Shown one piece after another: positions 9,159 to 17,970 of a stretch of DNA of 64,000 bases. The position numbers and the translations under genes are program-made. The DNA lies in the NCBI RefSeq assembly GCF_051379705.1, contig NZ_CP179868.1, positions 1,798,001 through 1,862,000 of the forward strand, read 5' to 3'. Position 1 is the first letter of the stretch, and each line of letters begins with the position of its first letter. A model generated the notes under the pieces. That model was not told the origin of the DNA. It did no database searches and saw only the letters and a list, made by a program, of their open reading frames with translations. The DNA comes from Ekhidna sp051379705. Lineage in GTDB: Bacteria; Bacteroidota; Bacteroidia; Cytophagales; Cyclobacteriaceae.

Positions 9159-9686
9159 TTATTTGTCTAAAAAAATGTCATAGTGTATTATCACTTCATC
9201 ACCCGTTTTAAGCGTGCCAAACATGGCCGTGGGTGGTTGTATTTTAAAATCCGTCATCTTCAATGGCACCTGACCTTGAAGCTGCATCTCATTATCTTTC
9301 TTAGTAATCTCCGCATCCAGCTCAATCATCCTTGACTCACCTCCGATTTCAAGCGTGCCTTGACCATAGATTCTATCATCCATGATTTGTAGAGATTCCG
9401 ATGTAAATTTTATTTTCGGATAGTCATCCGCTTGTACCGCATCATAGGCTTTGCCATCCATAATGGACTTACCACTTTTCATGGATTTTGCTATGATCGT
9501 CACTTCCAGATTTTGAACTTCGGTGTCTGTCATAACTCCCTGAACATCGAATTCATCCACAGTCATTTCCCAATCATGCAGCGATGATGTTCCTGTGATT
9601 CGCATAGAACTTTTTTCGGCATTCAGGTTGATTTGTCCGGCACTGAAAAAACCAGTCAGTACCCCGATTATCAGTAGGTATTTCAT
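9159..9686 (-). CDS. YceI-family exported protein
   Basis: The 175-residue product starts at the ATG at 9686; a GTG directly in front (9689) is possible but unnecessary. A signal peptide (MKYLLIIGVLTGFF) is followed by a YceI lipocalin-like domain: NAEKSSMRITGTSSLHDW near the N-terminus, then DYPKIKF, then PPTAMFGTLK near the C-terminus. It is the first gene of a two-gene unit with the porin 24 nt downstream. A role in binding a lipid-like ligand in the periplasm is inferred from the family. Confidence 0.85.
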   Translation of the reverse strand: MKYLLIIGVLTGFFSAGQINLNAEKSSMRITGTSSLHDWEMTVDEFDVQGVMTDTEVQNLEVTIIAKSMKSGKSIMDGKAYDAVQADDYPKIKFTSESLQIMDDRIYGQGTLEIGGESRMIELDAEITKKDNEMQLQGQVPLKMTDFKIQPPTAMFGTLKTGDEVIIHYDIFLDK

Positions 9687-9689
9687 CAC

Positions 9690-10043
9690 TTATAGTTTTG
9701 TTTTCAAGGGCTAAATTAGATGTGGACTCCCTAGAAAGGTATGATCTAAGGCATCCAATTATATGATGTTTAGCACCATGTTGAATGAGATTTGCTAGCT
9801 AAAAAGATGACGAATGATTGTCCTAAAAAAGCGCTGAAAGAAAAGAGTGAAAAGGCTAATCGTATACAAAAACAAATCCTGTATTTAGGATTGAAATTCC
9901 ATGCGATGGATTATAATTATCAAGCAGTCAGAGAAGTATCAAAATTCAATTTTTGCCACCGATTACGGCATGCTTAGACTGAGCTCGCCACTTGCGACGG
10001 AACAGTAAATTTGAAGTATATTAAAATCTATAAATGACTAATT
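9690..10043. other. Intergenic region between divergent YceI and small membrane protein genes
   Basis: This 354-nt stretch holds no convincing gene. A 56-codon frame from the ATG at 9807 has no recognisable features. A perfect -7 promoter element, TAAATTTG, lies at 10006-10013 on the plus strand, 30 nt before the 10044 gene. On the minus strand a near match (TACCTTTC) could serve the YceI gene. Confidence 0.5.
10006..10013 (+). promoter_or_regulatory. -7 promoter element (TAnnTTTG) before the 10044 gene
   Basis: TAAATTTG matches the Bacteroidota -7 consensus in all fixed positions and sits 30 nt upstream of the ATG at 10044. No TTG is found at the -33 spacing, so support is from the -7 element only. 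Confidence 0.4.
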
Positions 10044-10325
10044 ATGGGTGGATTTGGTGTAATGGACCATATGGTCAAGTCATACCGCAACAATCGACAA
10101 CTTCTGCGTGGTGGGAAGAAATCCATGAAAAAAATCTATCAGGAGAATAACTATTTCTATATCAAGAAGAAGTTGTCTGAGAAAACAAAAGATTACGATC
10201 CTGAACAGAAGCGCATTTTTCTTCAAAAATTTCACTCGAAACAAAAAAAGGTCCGCACACGGCAGACCTTCCTTTTTATATTCATTTTCACCCTACTGGG
10301 GGTGATGATTTTCTGGCTTTTCTAA
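10044..10325 (+). CDS. Small conserved-type membrane protein with C-terminal anchor
   Basis: The 93-residue product has a basic soluble N-terminal part (about 1-72, rich in Lys/Arg) and one C-terminal membrane helix (about 74-93, FLFIFIFTLLGVMIFWLF). It begins MGGFGVMDHMVKSYRNNRQLL, the style of a small tail-anchored protein seen in many Bacteroidota whose function is unknown. Its stop TAA shares four bases (10322-10325) with the stop of the convergent aldehyde dehydrogenase gene. Confidence 0.65.
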   Translation: MGGFGVMDHMVKSYRNNRQLLRGGKKSMKKIYQENNYFYIKKKLSEKTKDYDPEQKRIFLQKFHSKQKKVRTRQTFLFIFIFTLLGVMIFWLF

Positions 10326-11860
10326 AGCTCAAACTTGATTCCCTGAGCCAATGGTAGCTCTGTAGAATAGTTAATGGTGTTAGTCTGACGCCTCATGTAC
10401 GCTTTCCAGGCATCCGATCCAGACTCTCGTCCACCACCTGTTTCTTTCTCGCCTCCAAATGCACCACCAATCTCAGCACCAGAAGTACCGATGTTTACAT
10501 TGGCGATTCCACAATCAGATCCTGCTTGTGATAGGAACAATTCAGATTCCCTGATATTGGTTGTCATTATTGCAGACGATAATCCTTGTGGTACAGCATT
10601 CTGTATCTCTATGGCTTCCTCAATGGAGGAATATTTAATCAAATACAAGATTGGAGCAAATGTCTCATTACATACGATTTCGTAATCAGCCTGTGCTTCA
10701 TAGATCGCAGGCTTCACATAGCATCCAGACTCATATCCCGCTCCTGAAAGCACTTCACCTTCTACCACAGTTTTTCCTCCTTCTGCTTTTACTTTTTCAA
10801 TCGCCGCTTGGTACATTTCTACAGCATCTGTGTCAATTAATGGTCCAACATGATTTTTCTCATCTAATGGATCGCCAATTCTCAACTGCCCATAGGCTTT
10901 GACCAGTCGTTGCTTCATTTCTTCATACTGACTCTCATGGATGATCAATCTTCTGGTAGAAGTACATCTCTGTCCGGCTGTGCCAACGGCTCCAAACACG
11001 GCTCCAGGGATTACAATATTTAAATCCGCATGTTCTGAGATGATGATCGCATTGTTTCCGCCAAGCTCCAGGATATGCTTGCCTAAGCGCGCTCCTACGA
11101 CTTCACCTACTGCCTTTCCCATTCTGGTTGATCCTGTAGCGGAAATCAATGGCACACGTGTATCAGCAGCTAATCTTTTGCCAATCTCAGCGTCTCCAAT
11201 TACTAAACCACAAACTCCAGGATGAACACCATTTTTCTTGAATACGCGCTGAGCTATTTTCTGACATGCGATTGCAGATATCGGAGCTTTCTCAGACGGT
11301 TTCCAAACACACACATCTCCACAAACCCAAGCGAGTGCAGCATTCCACGACCAAACAGCTACGGGAAAGTTAAATGCTGAAATAATTCCTACTATTCCTA
11401 GTGGATGCCATTGCTCATACATTCTGTGAGATGGACGCTCAGAATGCATGGTCAATCCATAAAGTTGACGAGAAAGACCTACTGCAAAATCGCAGATATC
11501 GATCATTTCTTGCACTTCACCCAAGCCTTCTTGTAGGGATTTACCCATTTCATAGGATACCAACGAACCGAGCTCTTGCTTATATTCTCGTAGCTCATTG
11601 CCTAACTGACGCACAACCTCGCCTCTTTGAGGTGCAGGAATTTGCCTCCATTCTTTAAATGCTGCCTGGGCTTCCGCTATCACTTGATCATAGGCTTGAT
11701 CATCGGCCAATGTCACATTTGCTATCTCTTTACCATTTACTGGTGAATATGAGGTTAGTTTAGCTCCAGAAGAATTTAACCAATTGTGGCCTATAGCAGC
11801 TCCTTTGTTGTCTGCATCTACTTCAAGTCGCTTTAAAATCGTTTGAATATCCTGAGTCAT
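10322..11860 (-). CDS. ALDH7-type aldehyde dehydrogenase (probable L-2-aminoadipate-6-semialdehyde dehydrogenase)
   Basis: The 512-residue product has the aldehyde dehydrogenase fold with Glu265 (ELGGNN) and catalytic Cys299 in GTAGQRCTSTRR, the signature of the ALDH7/AmaB/Pcd group. These NAD-dependent enzymes oxidise 2-aminoadipate semialdehyde in lysine breakdown. Other semialdehyde substrates cannot be excluded because no lysine-degradation genes adjoin. It is transcribed alone, with a perfect -7 element 26 nt upstream of the ATG. Confidence 0.85.
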   Translation of the reverse strand: MTQDIQTILKRLEVDADNKGAAIGHNWLNSSGAKLTSYSPVNGKEIANVTLADDQAYDQVIAEAQAAFKEWRQIPAPQRGEVVRQLGNELREYKQELGSLVSYEMGKSLQEGLGEVQEMIDICDFAVGLSRQLYGLTMHSERPSHRMYEQWHPLGIVGIISAFNFPVAVWSWNAALAWVCGDVCVWKPSEKAPISAIACQKIAQRVFKKNGVHPGVCGLVIGDAEIGKRLAADTRVPLISATGSTRMGKAVGEVVGARLGKHILELGGNNAIIISEHADLNIVIPGAVFGAVGTAGQRCTSTRRLIIHESQYEEMKQRLVKAYGQLRIGDPLDEKNHVGPLIDTDAVEMYQAAIEKVKAEGGKTVVEGEVLSGAGYESGCYVKPAIYEAQADYEIVCNETFAPILYLIKYSSIEEAIEIQNAVPQGLSSAIMTTNIRESELFLSQAGSDCGIANVNIGTSGAEIGGAFGGEKETGGGRESGSDAWKAYMRRQTNTINYSTELPLAQGIKFEL

Positions 11861-11886
11861 GTTGTCTAGTTATTAAGAATTGGGCG

Positions 11887-11894
11887 CAAAGCTA
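11887..11894 (-). promoter_or_regulatory. -7 promoter element for the ALDH7 gene
   Basis: The minus strand reads TAGCTTTG, a perfect TAnnTTTG, 26 nt upstream of the ATG at 11860. No clear -33 TTG is seen at the expected spacing. Confidence 0.5.
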
Positions 11895-11917
11895 CGAAAT
11901 GCTCGCAAGGGTGGAAA

Positions 11918-11925
11918 TATTTTTG
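11918..11925 (+). promoter_or_regulatory. -7 promoter element for the EF-hand gene
   Basis: TATTTTTG matches the -7 consensus and ends 18 nt before the ATG at 11944. Together with 11887-11894 it makes an 83-nt divergent promoter region. Confidence 0.5.
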
Positions 11926-11943
11926 TAAATTGAGGATATAAAA

Positions 11944-12537
11944 ATGGGGAGCTTGACCACCAAAGAGCCAAATAGCCCTCTATTCGTGTTTTCTGAAACT
12001 CAAAAAAGAAAGGTTCATCATCTTTTTAATGTTCTGGATATCGACAGGAATGGGCAACTTCAACCCAACGACTTTGTAAATGTTGGCAAGAAGATCGTTG
12101 TGCAGTTAAAACTCAACGAGAACTCAAGAAGCGCCCGAATGATCCTGTTAAAATCACATCGTCTTTTTGTTCAGTTACTCACAGATTTGCATAATCCTGA
12201 GCTTAGCCTCACACTATGGGATTGGATTGCATTCTTTAGAGATCAATTGGAATCTGGAGATGATTCGATCCTTAACCATTACATCCACCGAACTTCAAGG
12301 CATATTTTTGACCTGTTCGACATGAACCGGGATCGCCTGATATCCAAGGAAGAATATGCCAACATGCTTACGATTTACAATATTTCTCATAAAATGGCGA
12401 TTCAGGGTTTTGATGAACTAGATACGAACGGCGACTGCTATATCTCGGCCGATGAAATGGTGAATGGTTTAGATAATTTCTTCAAGTCTGAAGATGAAAA
12501 TGCCAAAGGCAACCTCATTTTTGGTGAATGGCGCTAA
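11944..12537 (+). CDS. EF-hand calcium-binding protein
   Basis: The 197-residue product has no signal peptide and is probably cytosolic. Three 12-residue EF loops are visible: Asp32-Asp43 (DIDRNGQLQPND), Asp126-Glu137 (DMNRDRLISKEE) and Asp160-Glu171 (DTNGDCYISADE), with acidic or Asn/Ser ligands at positions 1, 3, 5 and 9 and Asp/Glu at 12. A fourth, degenerate hand may lie around residues 80-105. The spacing resembles sarcoplasmic or calexcitin-type calcium buffers. Its stop shares CTAA with the convergent methyltransferase gene. Confidence 0.85.
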   Translation: MGSLTTKEPNSPLFVFSETQKRKVHHLFNVLDIDRNGQLQPNDFVNVGKKIVVQLKLNENSRSARMILLKSHRLFVQLLTDLHNPELSLTLWDWIAFFRDQLESGDDSILNHYIHRTSRHIFDLFDMNRDRLISKEEYANMLTIYNISHKMAIQGFDELDTNGDCYISADEMVNGLDNFFKSEDENAKGNLIFGEWR

Positions 12538-13220
12538 AAGATAAGCTTCCAACGAAAAGCCCATTTCCATCTTAGCTGGTACTTACTAATTCCAGCATCT
12601 CTCAGAATCGACATCAGTTCTTTTCTCCTAAATCCTCGTGCTACGGATATAGAAGCATCATTTTTTACCATAGTCGACCTGGAGAACAATGAAGTAAGTA
12701 ACAGAATACTCCAATAGGCCAATGGATGCCGATGCAAATCATTAATAATTACGCCTAAACGAGCTTGAGATCTAAATTGCTTGAATAGTGCGACTAATTC
12801 CTGAGAGTTAAAGTGATGAACGAATAAGCAACAATGAATAATATCAAATCGCTGTTGTTTAAATTCTTCACTAAAAATATTGATAGATTGATAGGTTATC
12901 TCAGGGTATTTTTTTGTATTTCCATTGGCGTATTCAACTATGTTTGGATTTGCATCAACACCAATAAATGTAGATTGTAATCCTTTCTTTCGGCCCCATT
13001 TTGCCATCTCAGCCATGATATCTCCTCCTCCACAACCTAAATCAGCCAAGACCAGATGGTCATTTTTTTCAGCAAATTTTTTATAGGCTGAAATGCTTAT
13101 TTGATTTCCTCCCAGGCGCTTGTTGATTGTGTTCAGCTCTTTAAGCGTTTGTGCTATAACCGGACCCGAGATATTAAGGTCATCCATGATTTCGATCTCT
13201 TCCGATCGGTTCTTAAGCAT
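12534..13220 (-). CDS. SAM-dependent methyltransferase of the polyketide locus
   Basis: The 228-residue product is a class I methyltransferase with motif I LADLGCGGG (residues 58-66), an acidic VDAN (motif II) and a conserved DIIHCCLFVHH stretch. The C-terminus is basic and aromatic. It overlaps the 3' end of the type III polyketide synthase gene by 8 nt on the same strand, so it probably methylates the synthase product. The 3' end shares CTAA with the EF-hand gene. Confidence 0.85.
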   Translation of the reverse strand: MLKNRSEEIEIMDDLNISGPVIAQTLKELNTINKRLGGNQISISAYKKFAEKNDHLVLADLGCGGGDIMAEMAKWGRKKGLQSTFIGVDANPNIVEYANGNTKKYPEITYQSINIFSEEFKQQRFDIIHCCLFVHHFNSQELVALFKQFRSQARLGVIINDLHRHPLAYWSILLLTSLFSRSTMVKNDASISVARGFRRKELMSILRDAGISKYQLRWKWAFRWKLIF

Positions 13221-14310
13221 GAATGTGGGTTTTTAATACGGCACTTTCGAGTGTAAGACCGGGACCGAATGCAAAACTCAAAAGATGCTTTTGATCGTCT
13301 TTGACAGTCAGTTCATCCAAGATTGATTTGATCACAAATAGCACTGTAGGTGATGACATATTGCCGTGTGTTCTCAAAATCTTCCGTGCATTGCTGTTCT
13401 GCTCTTTGGTGATTTGAAGCTTATCTTCAATCACGTCAAGAATTCTTTTTCCTCCGGGGTGAATAGCAAAAAAGTCTATGTCTGAAATTTCTAATTCAAT
13501 TTTCTTCAGCAACCGATTGGTAAGTTCACCAATTCCGTCTTTGATCACATCAGGAACTTTGCTCGAAAGGTGCATTTCGAAACCATGATCTCCAATATAC
13601 CAACCCATTTCATCACGAGCATCCAAGGCAAGGTCACTATAGAAGTCCTTTATTTCAAGCGAGTTTTTTGAAGGCTCTGAGGAAACAACCATCGCAGCAG
13701 CTCCGTCACCAAAAATGGCATTCGCTAATAAGTTTTCGTCATCGGTCTTTTGCTGCAAATGGATACTGCACAATTCCACGCACACAATCAGCACCTTAGC
13801 TTCTGTGTTTGCTTTGATGATATTTTGGGCCACTTTCATGGCGTTGAACGCTGCATAGCATCCCATAAAATTTATGGATGTTCTCTCTGTAGATGTATTC
13901 AGCCCAAGTTGATCTACCAATTCAATATCTAAACCAGGTGCATACATACCCGTACAGCTTACAGCGATTAAGTGCGATATGTTTTCTTTATCGAAGCTTG
14001 ATGCTTCTATTACCTGGCTGCATGCAACTTTTGCCAATTTGATGGCATGATCCTGATAAATAAGCATTCTGGGTTTAGCAGATGGAAAAATAGCATCTTC
14101 CTTAAAGAAACTTTGTCCATTGAGATTTTCACCAAAGTCTCTCAAAACTGAATAACGTTGTTTTATCCCACTTGCACGATACAGGACACGAAGCTTTTTT
14201 TCCTCCCTTCTATCCAACTGCAGGTGGCTGACCATGAAATCAGCAATCTGATTTTGATCTGTCAAGTTTGGCGGAAGAGCCGTTCCGATATGATTAATGA
14301 ATGCGGGCAT
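13213..14310 (-). CDS. Type III polyketide synthase (chalcone/stilbene synthase family)
   Basis: The 365-residue product has the catalytic triad of the family: Cys151 (NFMGCYAAFNA), His284 (FAIHPGGKRI) and Asn317 (THGNMSSPTV). It condenses malonyl-CoA onto an acyl starter to give pyrones or resorcinols; the starter cannot be read from sequence. It is the first gene of a unit with the methyltransferase (8-nt overlap), and diverges by 54 nt from the UbiA gene. The neighbourhood resembles phenolic-lipid loci such as Streptomyces srsABC (synthase, methyltransferase, flavoprotein). Confidence 0.9.
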   Translation of the reverse strand: MPAFINHIGTALPPNLTDQNQIADFMVSHLQLDRREEKKLRVLYRASGIKQRYSVLRDFGENLNGQSFFKEDAIFPSAKPRMLIYQDHAIKLAKVACSQVIEASSFDKENISHLIAVSCTGMYAPGLDIELVDQLGLNTSTERTSINFMGCYAAFNAMKVAQNIIKANTEAKVLIVCVELCSIHLQQKTDDENLLANAIFGDGAAAMVVSSEPSKNSLEIKDFYSDLALDARDEMGWYIGDHGFEMHLSSKVPDVIKDGIGELTNRLLKKIELEISDIDFFAIHPGGKRILDVIEDKLQITKEQNSNARKILRTHGNMSSPTVLFVIKSILDELTVKDDQKHLLSFAFGPGLTLESAVLKTHIHA

Positions 14311-14359
14311 ATGCTACTAGTTCATTAATATTAACCAACTTTTGGCCCAGAAGATTAAT

Positions 14360-14367
14360 TACTTTTG
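14360..14367 (+). promoter_or_regulatory. -7-like element overlapping the UbiA start codon
   Basis: TACTTTTG is a perfect TAnnTTTG match, and its last three bases are the TTG taken as the UbiA start. Either the TTG is the start and the match is coincidence, or transcription begins downstream of it. See the finding on this conflict. Confidence 0.3.
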
Positions 14368-15225
14368 AAAAAATCTACACTACTTCATCTACGCATTCCA
14401 TTTTCATTCTTCCTTTTGCCGGTGTTTTTACTGGCTGTGAGTGTTTCTGAGGACATTAATCGCGTAAATTTATTACTTGCATTTTTTATTCTTCACTTTC
14501 TTATTTATCCGGCGAGCAACGGATTTAATTCCTACTTCGACAAAGATGAGGGCAGTATTGGTGGCTTAAAACATCCACCTAAAGTGAGCAAGGAATTATA
14601 TTATGTTTCACTATGCATGGATGCGATAGGCCTGATCTTAGCTTGGCTTATTTCGGTTGAGTTCATGCTAATGATTTTCATTTACGGTGCTATTTCGAAA
14701 GCATATAGTCATCCCAGCATTCGCCTAAAAAAGCTCCCAGTTATCGGGTGGTTGGCTGCTGGAATCTTTCAAGGATATTTCACCTTCCTACTAAGCTATA
14801 TAGCTATCAATGGCATCTCCTTATCGGAATCATTGATCTGGAGCATCCAATTTCCGGGGATTTTGAGCACCCTACTACTATTAGGCTCATATCCTATGAC
14901 CCAGATATACCAACACGAGGAAGATGCCAGTAGAGGCGATATTACCATTAGTCAGAAGTTGGGCATTTTAGGAACGTTTCATTTTACGGCAATTTCCTTT
15001 GCGCTCTCCAGCACCGGATTTTTCTTCTTTTTTATGAATCAATTTTCACTCGAAATTGCATTGGTATTTGGTGCTGCCATGTCTCCGGTACTTGTATTTT
15101 TTGGATGGTGGTATTTGCAAGTCAGGAAGGATAGAGCTAAAGCAAATTTCACTTCGACTATGCGTTTGAATTTTATTTCTTCTCTTATGCTAAATGCCTA
15201 CTTTACCTATTTGTGGCTCAGCTAA
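14365..15225 (+). CDS. UbiA-family prenyltransferase
   Basis: The 286-residue polytopic membrane protein carries the two aspartate-rich motifs of UbiA enzymes: NSYFDKD (Asn55, Asp59, Asp61) and DASRGD (Asp187, Asp192), the latter followed by ITISQKLG. These bind the magnesium-diphosphate of an isoprenyl donor for attachment to an aromatic ring. The only start that keeps the first helix is TTG at 14365; TAA lies in frame at 14356. It diverges from the polyketide synthase and converges on the FAD oxidoreductase with a shared CTAA, so prenylation of the polyketide product is likely but not shown. Confidence 0.85.
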   Translation: MKKSTLLHLRIPFSFFLLPVFLLAVSVSEDINRVNLLLAFFILHFLIYPASNGFNSYFDKDEGSIGGLKHPPKVSKELYYVSLCMDAIGLILAWLISVEFMLMIFIYGAISKAYSHPSIRLKKLPVIGWLAAGIFQGYFTFLLSYIAINGISLSESLIWSIQFPGILSTLLLLGSYPMTQIYQHEEDASRGDITISQKLGILGTFHFTAISFALSSTGFFFFFMNQFSLEIALVFGAAMSPVLVFFGWWYLQVRKDRAKANFTSTMRLNFISSLMLNAYFTYLWLS

Positions 15226-16337
15226 AATGGGCTGCCATGGGTTTGCTTCATAAGGTATGAGGCAAATGGCCGAAATCTTTTTCCCAGAGATATGGCGGAA
15301 GTGGAGACCATTTTAGAACCAAATAGTTTTTGAATCTTTCTGCCTGCCCACAGTCGACGAGCAAATAGACTATTCCATTCAGATGTGTAAGTATATTCTA
15401 GTTCAGCCCTGTTTAAATCACCATTTAAATATCCGGTGACTAATTCACTCAATACTTTGGAAGAATGTATGGCCATTGCCATCCCATTTCCGCACAGTGG
15501 CGTAATCATCCCAGCCGAATCTCCAGACATCAGCATATGCTGAAAAATTGGCTCTTTCTTTTCAAATGTGATCTCGTTGATCACTTCAGGCTTTTCAAAT
15601 AACTTTTCTGAATGACTCAAAACCCTTTTGAGATGTGGATTTTGACTCAGCAACTCTTCCTCCATTACAGGAATGGAGCCGTATTTCTTAAGGTTTGATC
15701 TGTGAGACAAATAGCAAATATTAAACATGTCGTTTTCTACTCGACTTATTCCACAATATCCCTTAGAAAAATTGTGAAGTGCTATCTCATCGTCTGCGAC
15801 TTCACTGGTCTTGATATGATATTTTACTCCGATATAGGGTGAGCGTTCTTCTATAAAGGCTCGGTTCATTTGCTTGTCCAGCACGCTTCTCTTACCGAAT
15901 GCGCCAATGACAATTTTAGCACGATTCTGAACGTCAGATTTAGTTGTTATCGTGAATTCATCTCCATCAAATTCAGTCTTAACCACTCGATCATGTATCA
16001 TTTCAACGCCTTCGTTTCTGGCCTTTTCAGCTAACCACTTATCAAACTGATATCTACTAATGCCAAATCCACCTAAGTCAAGTGGCATACGCAGACTATT
16101 ACCGGAAATAGACGTCAATTGAAACTGAGTGATTTCTGCTGGGTTGAGTTCCTCTGGATATAAGCTATTCTTCTGAAGAAATGGAATTACTTCATTGGAT
16201 ATATATTCTCCACAAACTCTATGAAAAGGATATTTCTTCTCTTCAAATAGCGATACACTAAAGCCCTCACGTCTGAGCAGAATGGCATTTACTAAGCCAG
16301 CTAAACCCCCACCAATTACAATCACATCTTTCACCAT
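15222..16337 (-). CDS. FAD-dependent oxidoreductase (geranylgeranyl reductase/monooxygenase-like)
   Basis: The 371-residue product has an N-terminal Rossmann FAD motif GGGLAG (residues 9-14), the family CGEYIS segment (about 42-47) and the C-terminal FAD-binding SGDSAGMITPLCGNGMAMA. This subgroup includes aromatic hydroxylases and isoprenoid reductases. Within the polyketide-prenyltransferase locus it could hydroxylate the ring, as SrsC does, or reduce the prenyl chain. Its stop overlaps that of the UbiA gene. Confidence 0.8.
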   Translation of the reverse strand: MVKDVIVIGGGLAGLVNAILLRREGFSVSLFEEKKYPFHRVCGEYISNEVIPFLQKNSLYPEELNPAEITQFQLTSISGNSLRMPLDLGGFGISRYQFDKWLAEKARNEGVEMIHDRVVKTEFDGDEFTITTKSDVQNRAKIVIGAFGKRSVLDKQMNRAFIEERSPYIGVKYHIKTSEVADDEIALHNFSKGYCGISRVENDMFNICYLSHRSNLKKYGSIPVMEEELLSQNPHLKRVLSHSEKLFEKPEVINEITFEKKEPIFQHMLMSGDSAGMITPLCGNGMAMAIHSSKVLSELVTGYLNGDLNRAELEYTYTSEWNSLFARRLWAGRKIQKLFGSKMVSTSAISLGKRFRPFASYLMKQTHGSPF

Positions 16338-16358
16338 TCGAAAATATGGAATAAAAAA

Positions 16359-16380
16359 AGCCCGTCTTAATAGACGAGCT
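16359..16380 (-). terminator. Terminator downstream of the HtrA gene
   Basis: On the minus strand AGCTCGTCT pairs with AGACGGGCT (one G-U) and is followed by a run of T. It separates htrA from the FAD oxidoreductase gene. Confidence 0.75.
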
Positions 16381-16402
16381 TACTTTTTTTTGAATTGTAT
16401 TT

Positions 16403-17869
16403 TTAAAGTCCCAATCCGTAATGAGCCTTACTCCCGTCCGGGTAAACTCCTTCAATGAGAATACCGTCTGTTCGGGTGCGACTAAAATAATTTTCAAGAT
16501 CTCTGATATTTCTGATCTTCTCATTGTCAATACCTGTAATGATAAACCCTTCTTTCATCCGCACATCTTTCCACTTACCGTCACCCAATTCTGTGATCTG
16601 AACTCCTCCGTCAATTTCCAAGTGATCTTTAAGGCTATCTGAAATATCGGCAAAAGTTGCTCCTTCAATTTCAAATTCAGAGGCTAACTCAATGACTTCC
16701 AATGTTCCTTCCTCATTTCTCAATTTCGCTACCACGACTTTTTCTCTTCCATCTCGAATAAACTTCACCTCAACCTCATCTCCCGGTCGCTTCACAGCCA
16801 CTTGCTCCTGAAGCTGTGCGACGCTGTTCACTGGTTTTTCGTCAATCGCTATGATGACATCTCCTCGCTCTATTCCTGCTCGATCCGCAGCTTTCCCTTG
16901 AATGACACCATTGACATAAATTCCTTTCAATACGTTCAGGTCATTTTGCTCTGCTACTTGAGCATTCACGTCGTATATGGTTATTCCTAAGAGCGCTCGT
17001 TGAACCTTCCCATATTCGATTAAATCGCTCACCACTTTCTTGACCAATGAAACCGGAACCGCAAAAGAATATCCGGCAAATGCTCCTGATGGAGAAGCAA
17101 TGGCGGTATTTATACCTACCAGCTCACCTCGAAGATTTACTAACGCGCCTCCACTATTTCCAGGATTTACAGCTGCATCAGTCTGTATAAAAGATTCAAT
17201 CTTATAATCGCCATTCAGAATATTGATATTTCTTCCTTTGGCACTTATGATTCCGGCCGTCACTGTAGATCTAAATTCATAAGGGTTGCCTATAGCCAAT
17301 ACCCACTCACCTATATTGATCTGATCGGAATCTCCATATCGTATAGCGACCAAATTTTCTTCATCAATTTTTAGAACTGCAATGTCTGTATTCTTATCTA
17401 CGCCTACGACTTTAGCCTGGTAGCTTCTGTTGTCATTTAATACAATTTCTATTTCATCGGCATTTTCAACAACGTGGTTGTTTGTTACAATGAAACCATC
17501 TGGCGAAATAACTACTCCGGAACCAGCACCTCTAGATTCGCCTCCCCTTCGCTCGTAGCGCTCCCCGAAATAATCCTTAAAAAAATCATTGAATGGACTA
17601 TTGGCTCGCATTCCATTTCTGTATGTTGTCCGAATATGTACCACAGAACTTGTGGCATTTTTCGCTGCGAAAACAAAGTTAAGTCCATCAGGAACGATGA
17701 AATCTGAAGAGTCAAAAACATAGTTTGTAAGACTGACTGGATTTGTTTGATCAGCATTAGGTTGGATAATTGTTTCTCTAGGTGAAATAACTGAAAACCC
17801 TATCACTGCGACAATCCCACCGAATAGTGATGAAAACATCATCGCTAGAATTAAACTTCTTTTGCTCAT
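16403..17869 (-). CDS. HtrA/DegP-family periplasmic serine protease
   Basis: The 488-residue product starts at ATG 17869 (a TTG at 17875 is less likely). One N-terminal membrane or signal segment (about 5-29) is followed by a trypsin-like domain with His132 (TNNHVV), Asp162 (NTDIAVL) and Ser239 (NPGNSGGA), a PDZ domain (about 295-375) and a shorter second PDZ-like region. It degrades or refolds damaged envelope proteins. A terminator follows it and the Hsp20 gene lies upstream with its own terminator, so these stress genes are separate units. Confidence 0.92.
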   Translation of the reverse strand: MSKRSLILAMMFSSLFGGIVAVIGFSVISPRETIIQPNADQTNPVSLTNYVFDSSDFIVPDGLNFVFAAKNATSSVVHIRTTYRNGMRANSPFNDFFKDYFGERYERRGGESRGAGSGVVISPDGFIVTNNHVVENADEIEIVLNDNRSYQAKVVGVDKNTDIAVLKIDEENLVAIRYGDSDQINIGEWVLAIGNPYEFRSTVTAGIISAKGRNINILNGDYKIESFIQTDAAVNPGNSGGALVNLRGELVGINTAIASPSGAFAGYSFAVPVSLVKKVVSDLIEYGKVQRALLGITIYDVNAQVAEQNDLNVLKGIYVNGVIQGKAADRAGIERGDVIIAIDEKPVNSVAQLQEQVAVKRPGDEVEVKFIRDGREKVVVAKLRNEEGTLEVIELASEFEIEGATFADISDSLKDHLEIDGGVQITELGDGKWKDVRMKEGFIITGIDNEKIRNIRDLENYFSRTRTDGILIEGVYPDGSKAHYGLGL

Positions 17870-17970
17870 ATTCAATTATTTTTTTTGCTAATTGTTATAC
17901 CGTAAAAGTGCCCATATGGTTTTATTATTTCGAAGAATGGGGAATGACATTAACCATTCTTAACAAAAAA

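Noticed and set aside
9807..9977. A 56-codon frame beginning MTNDCPKKALKEKSEK
   Set aside because: No signal, domain or family resemblance, no clear ribosome site, and the region fits a divergent promoter gap. It could be a gene, but nothing supports it.
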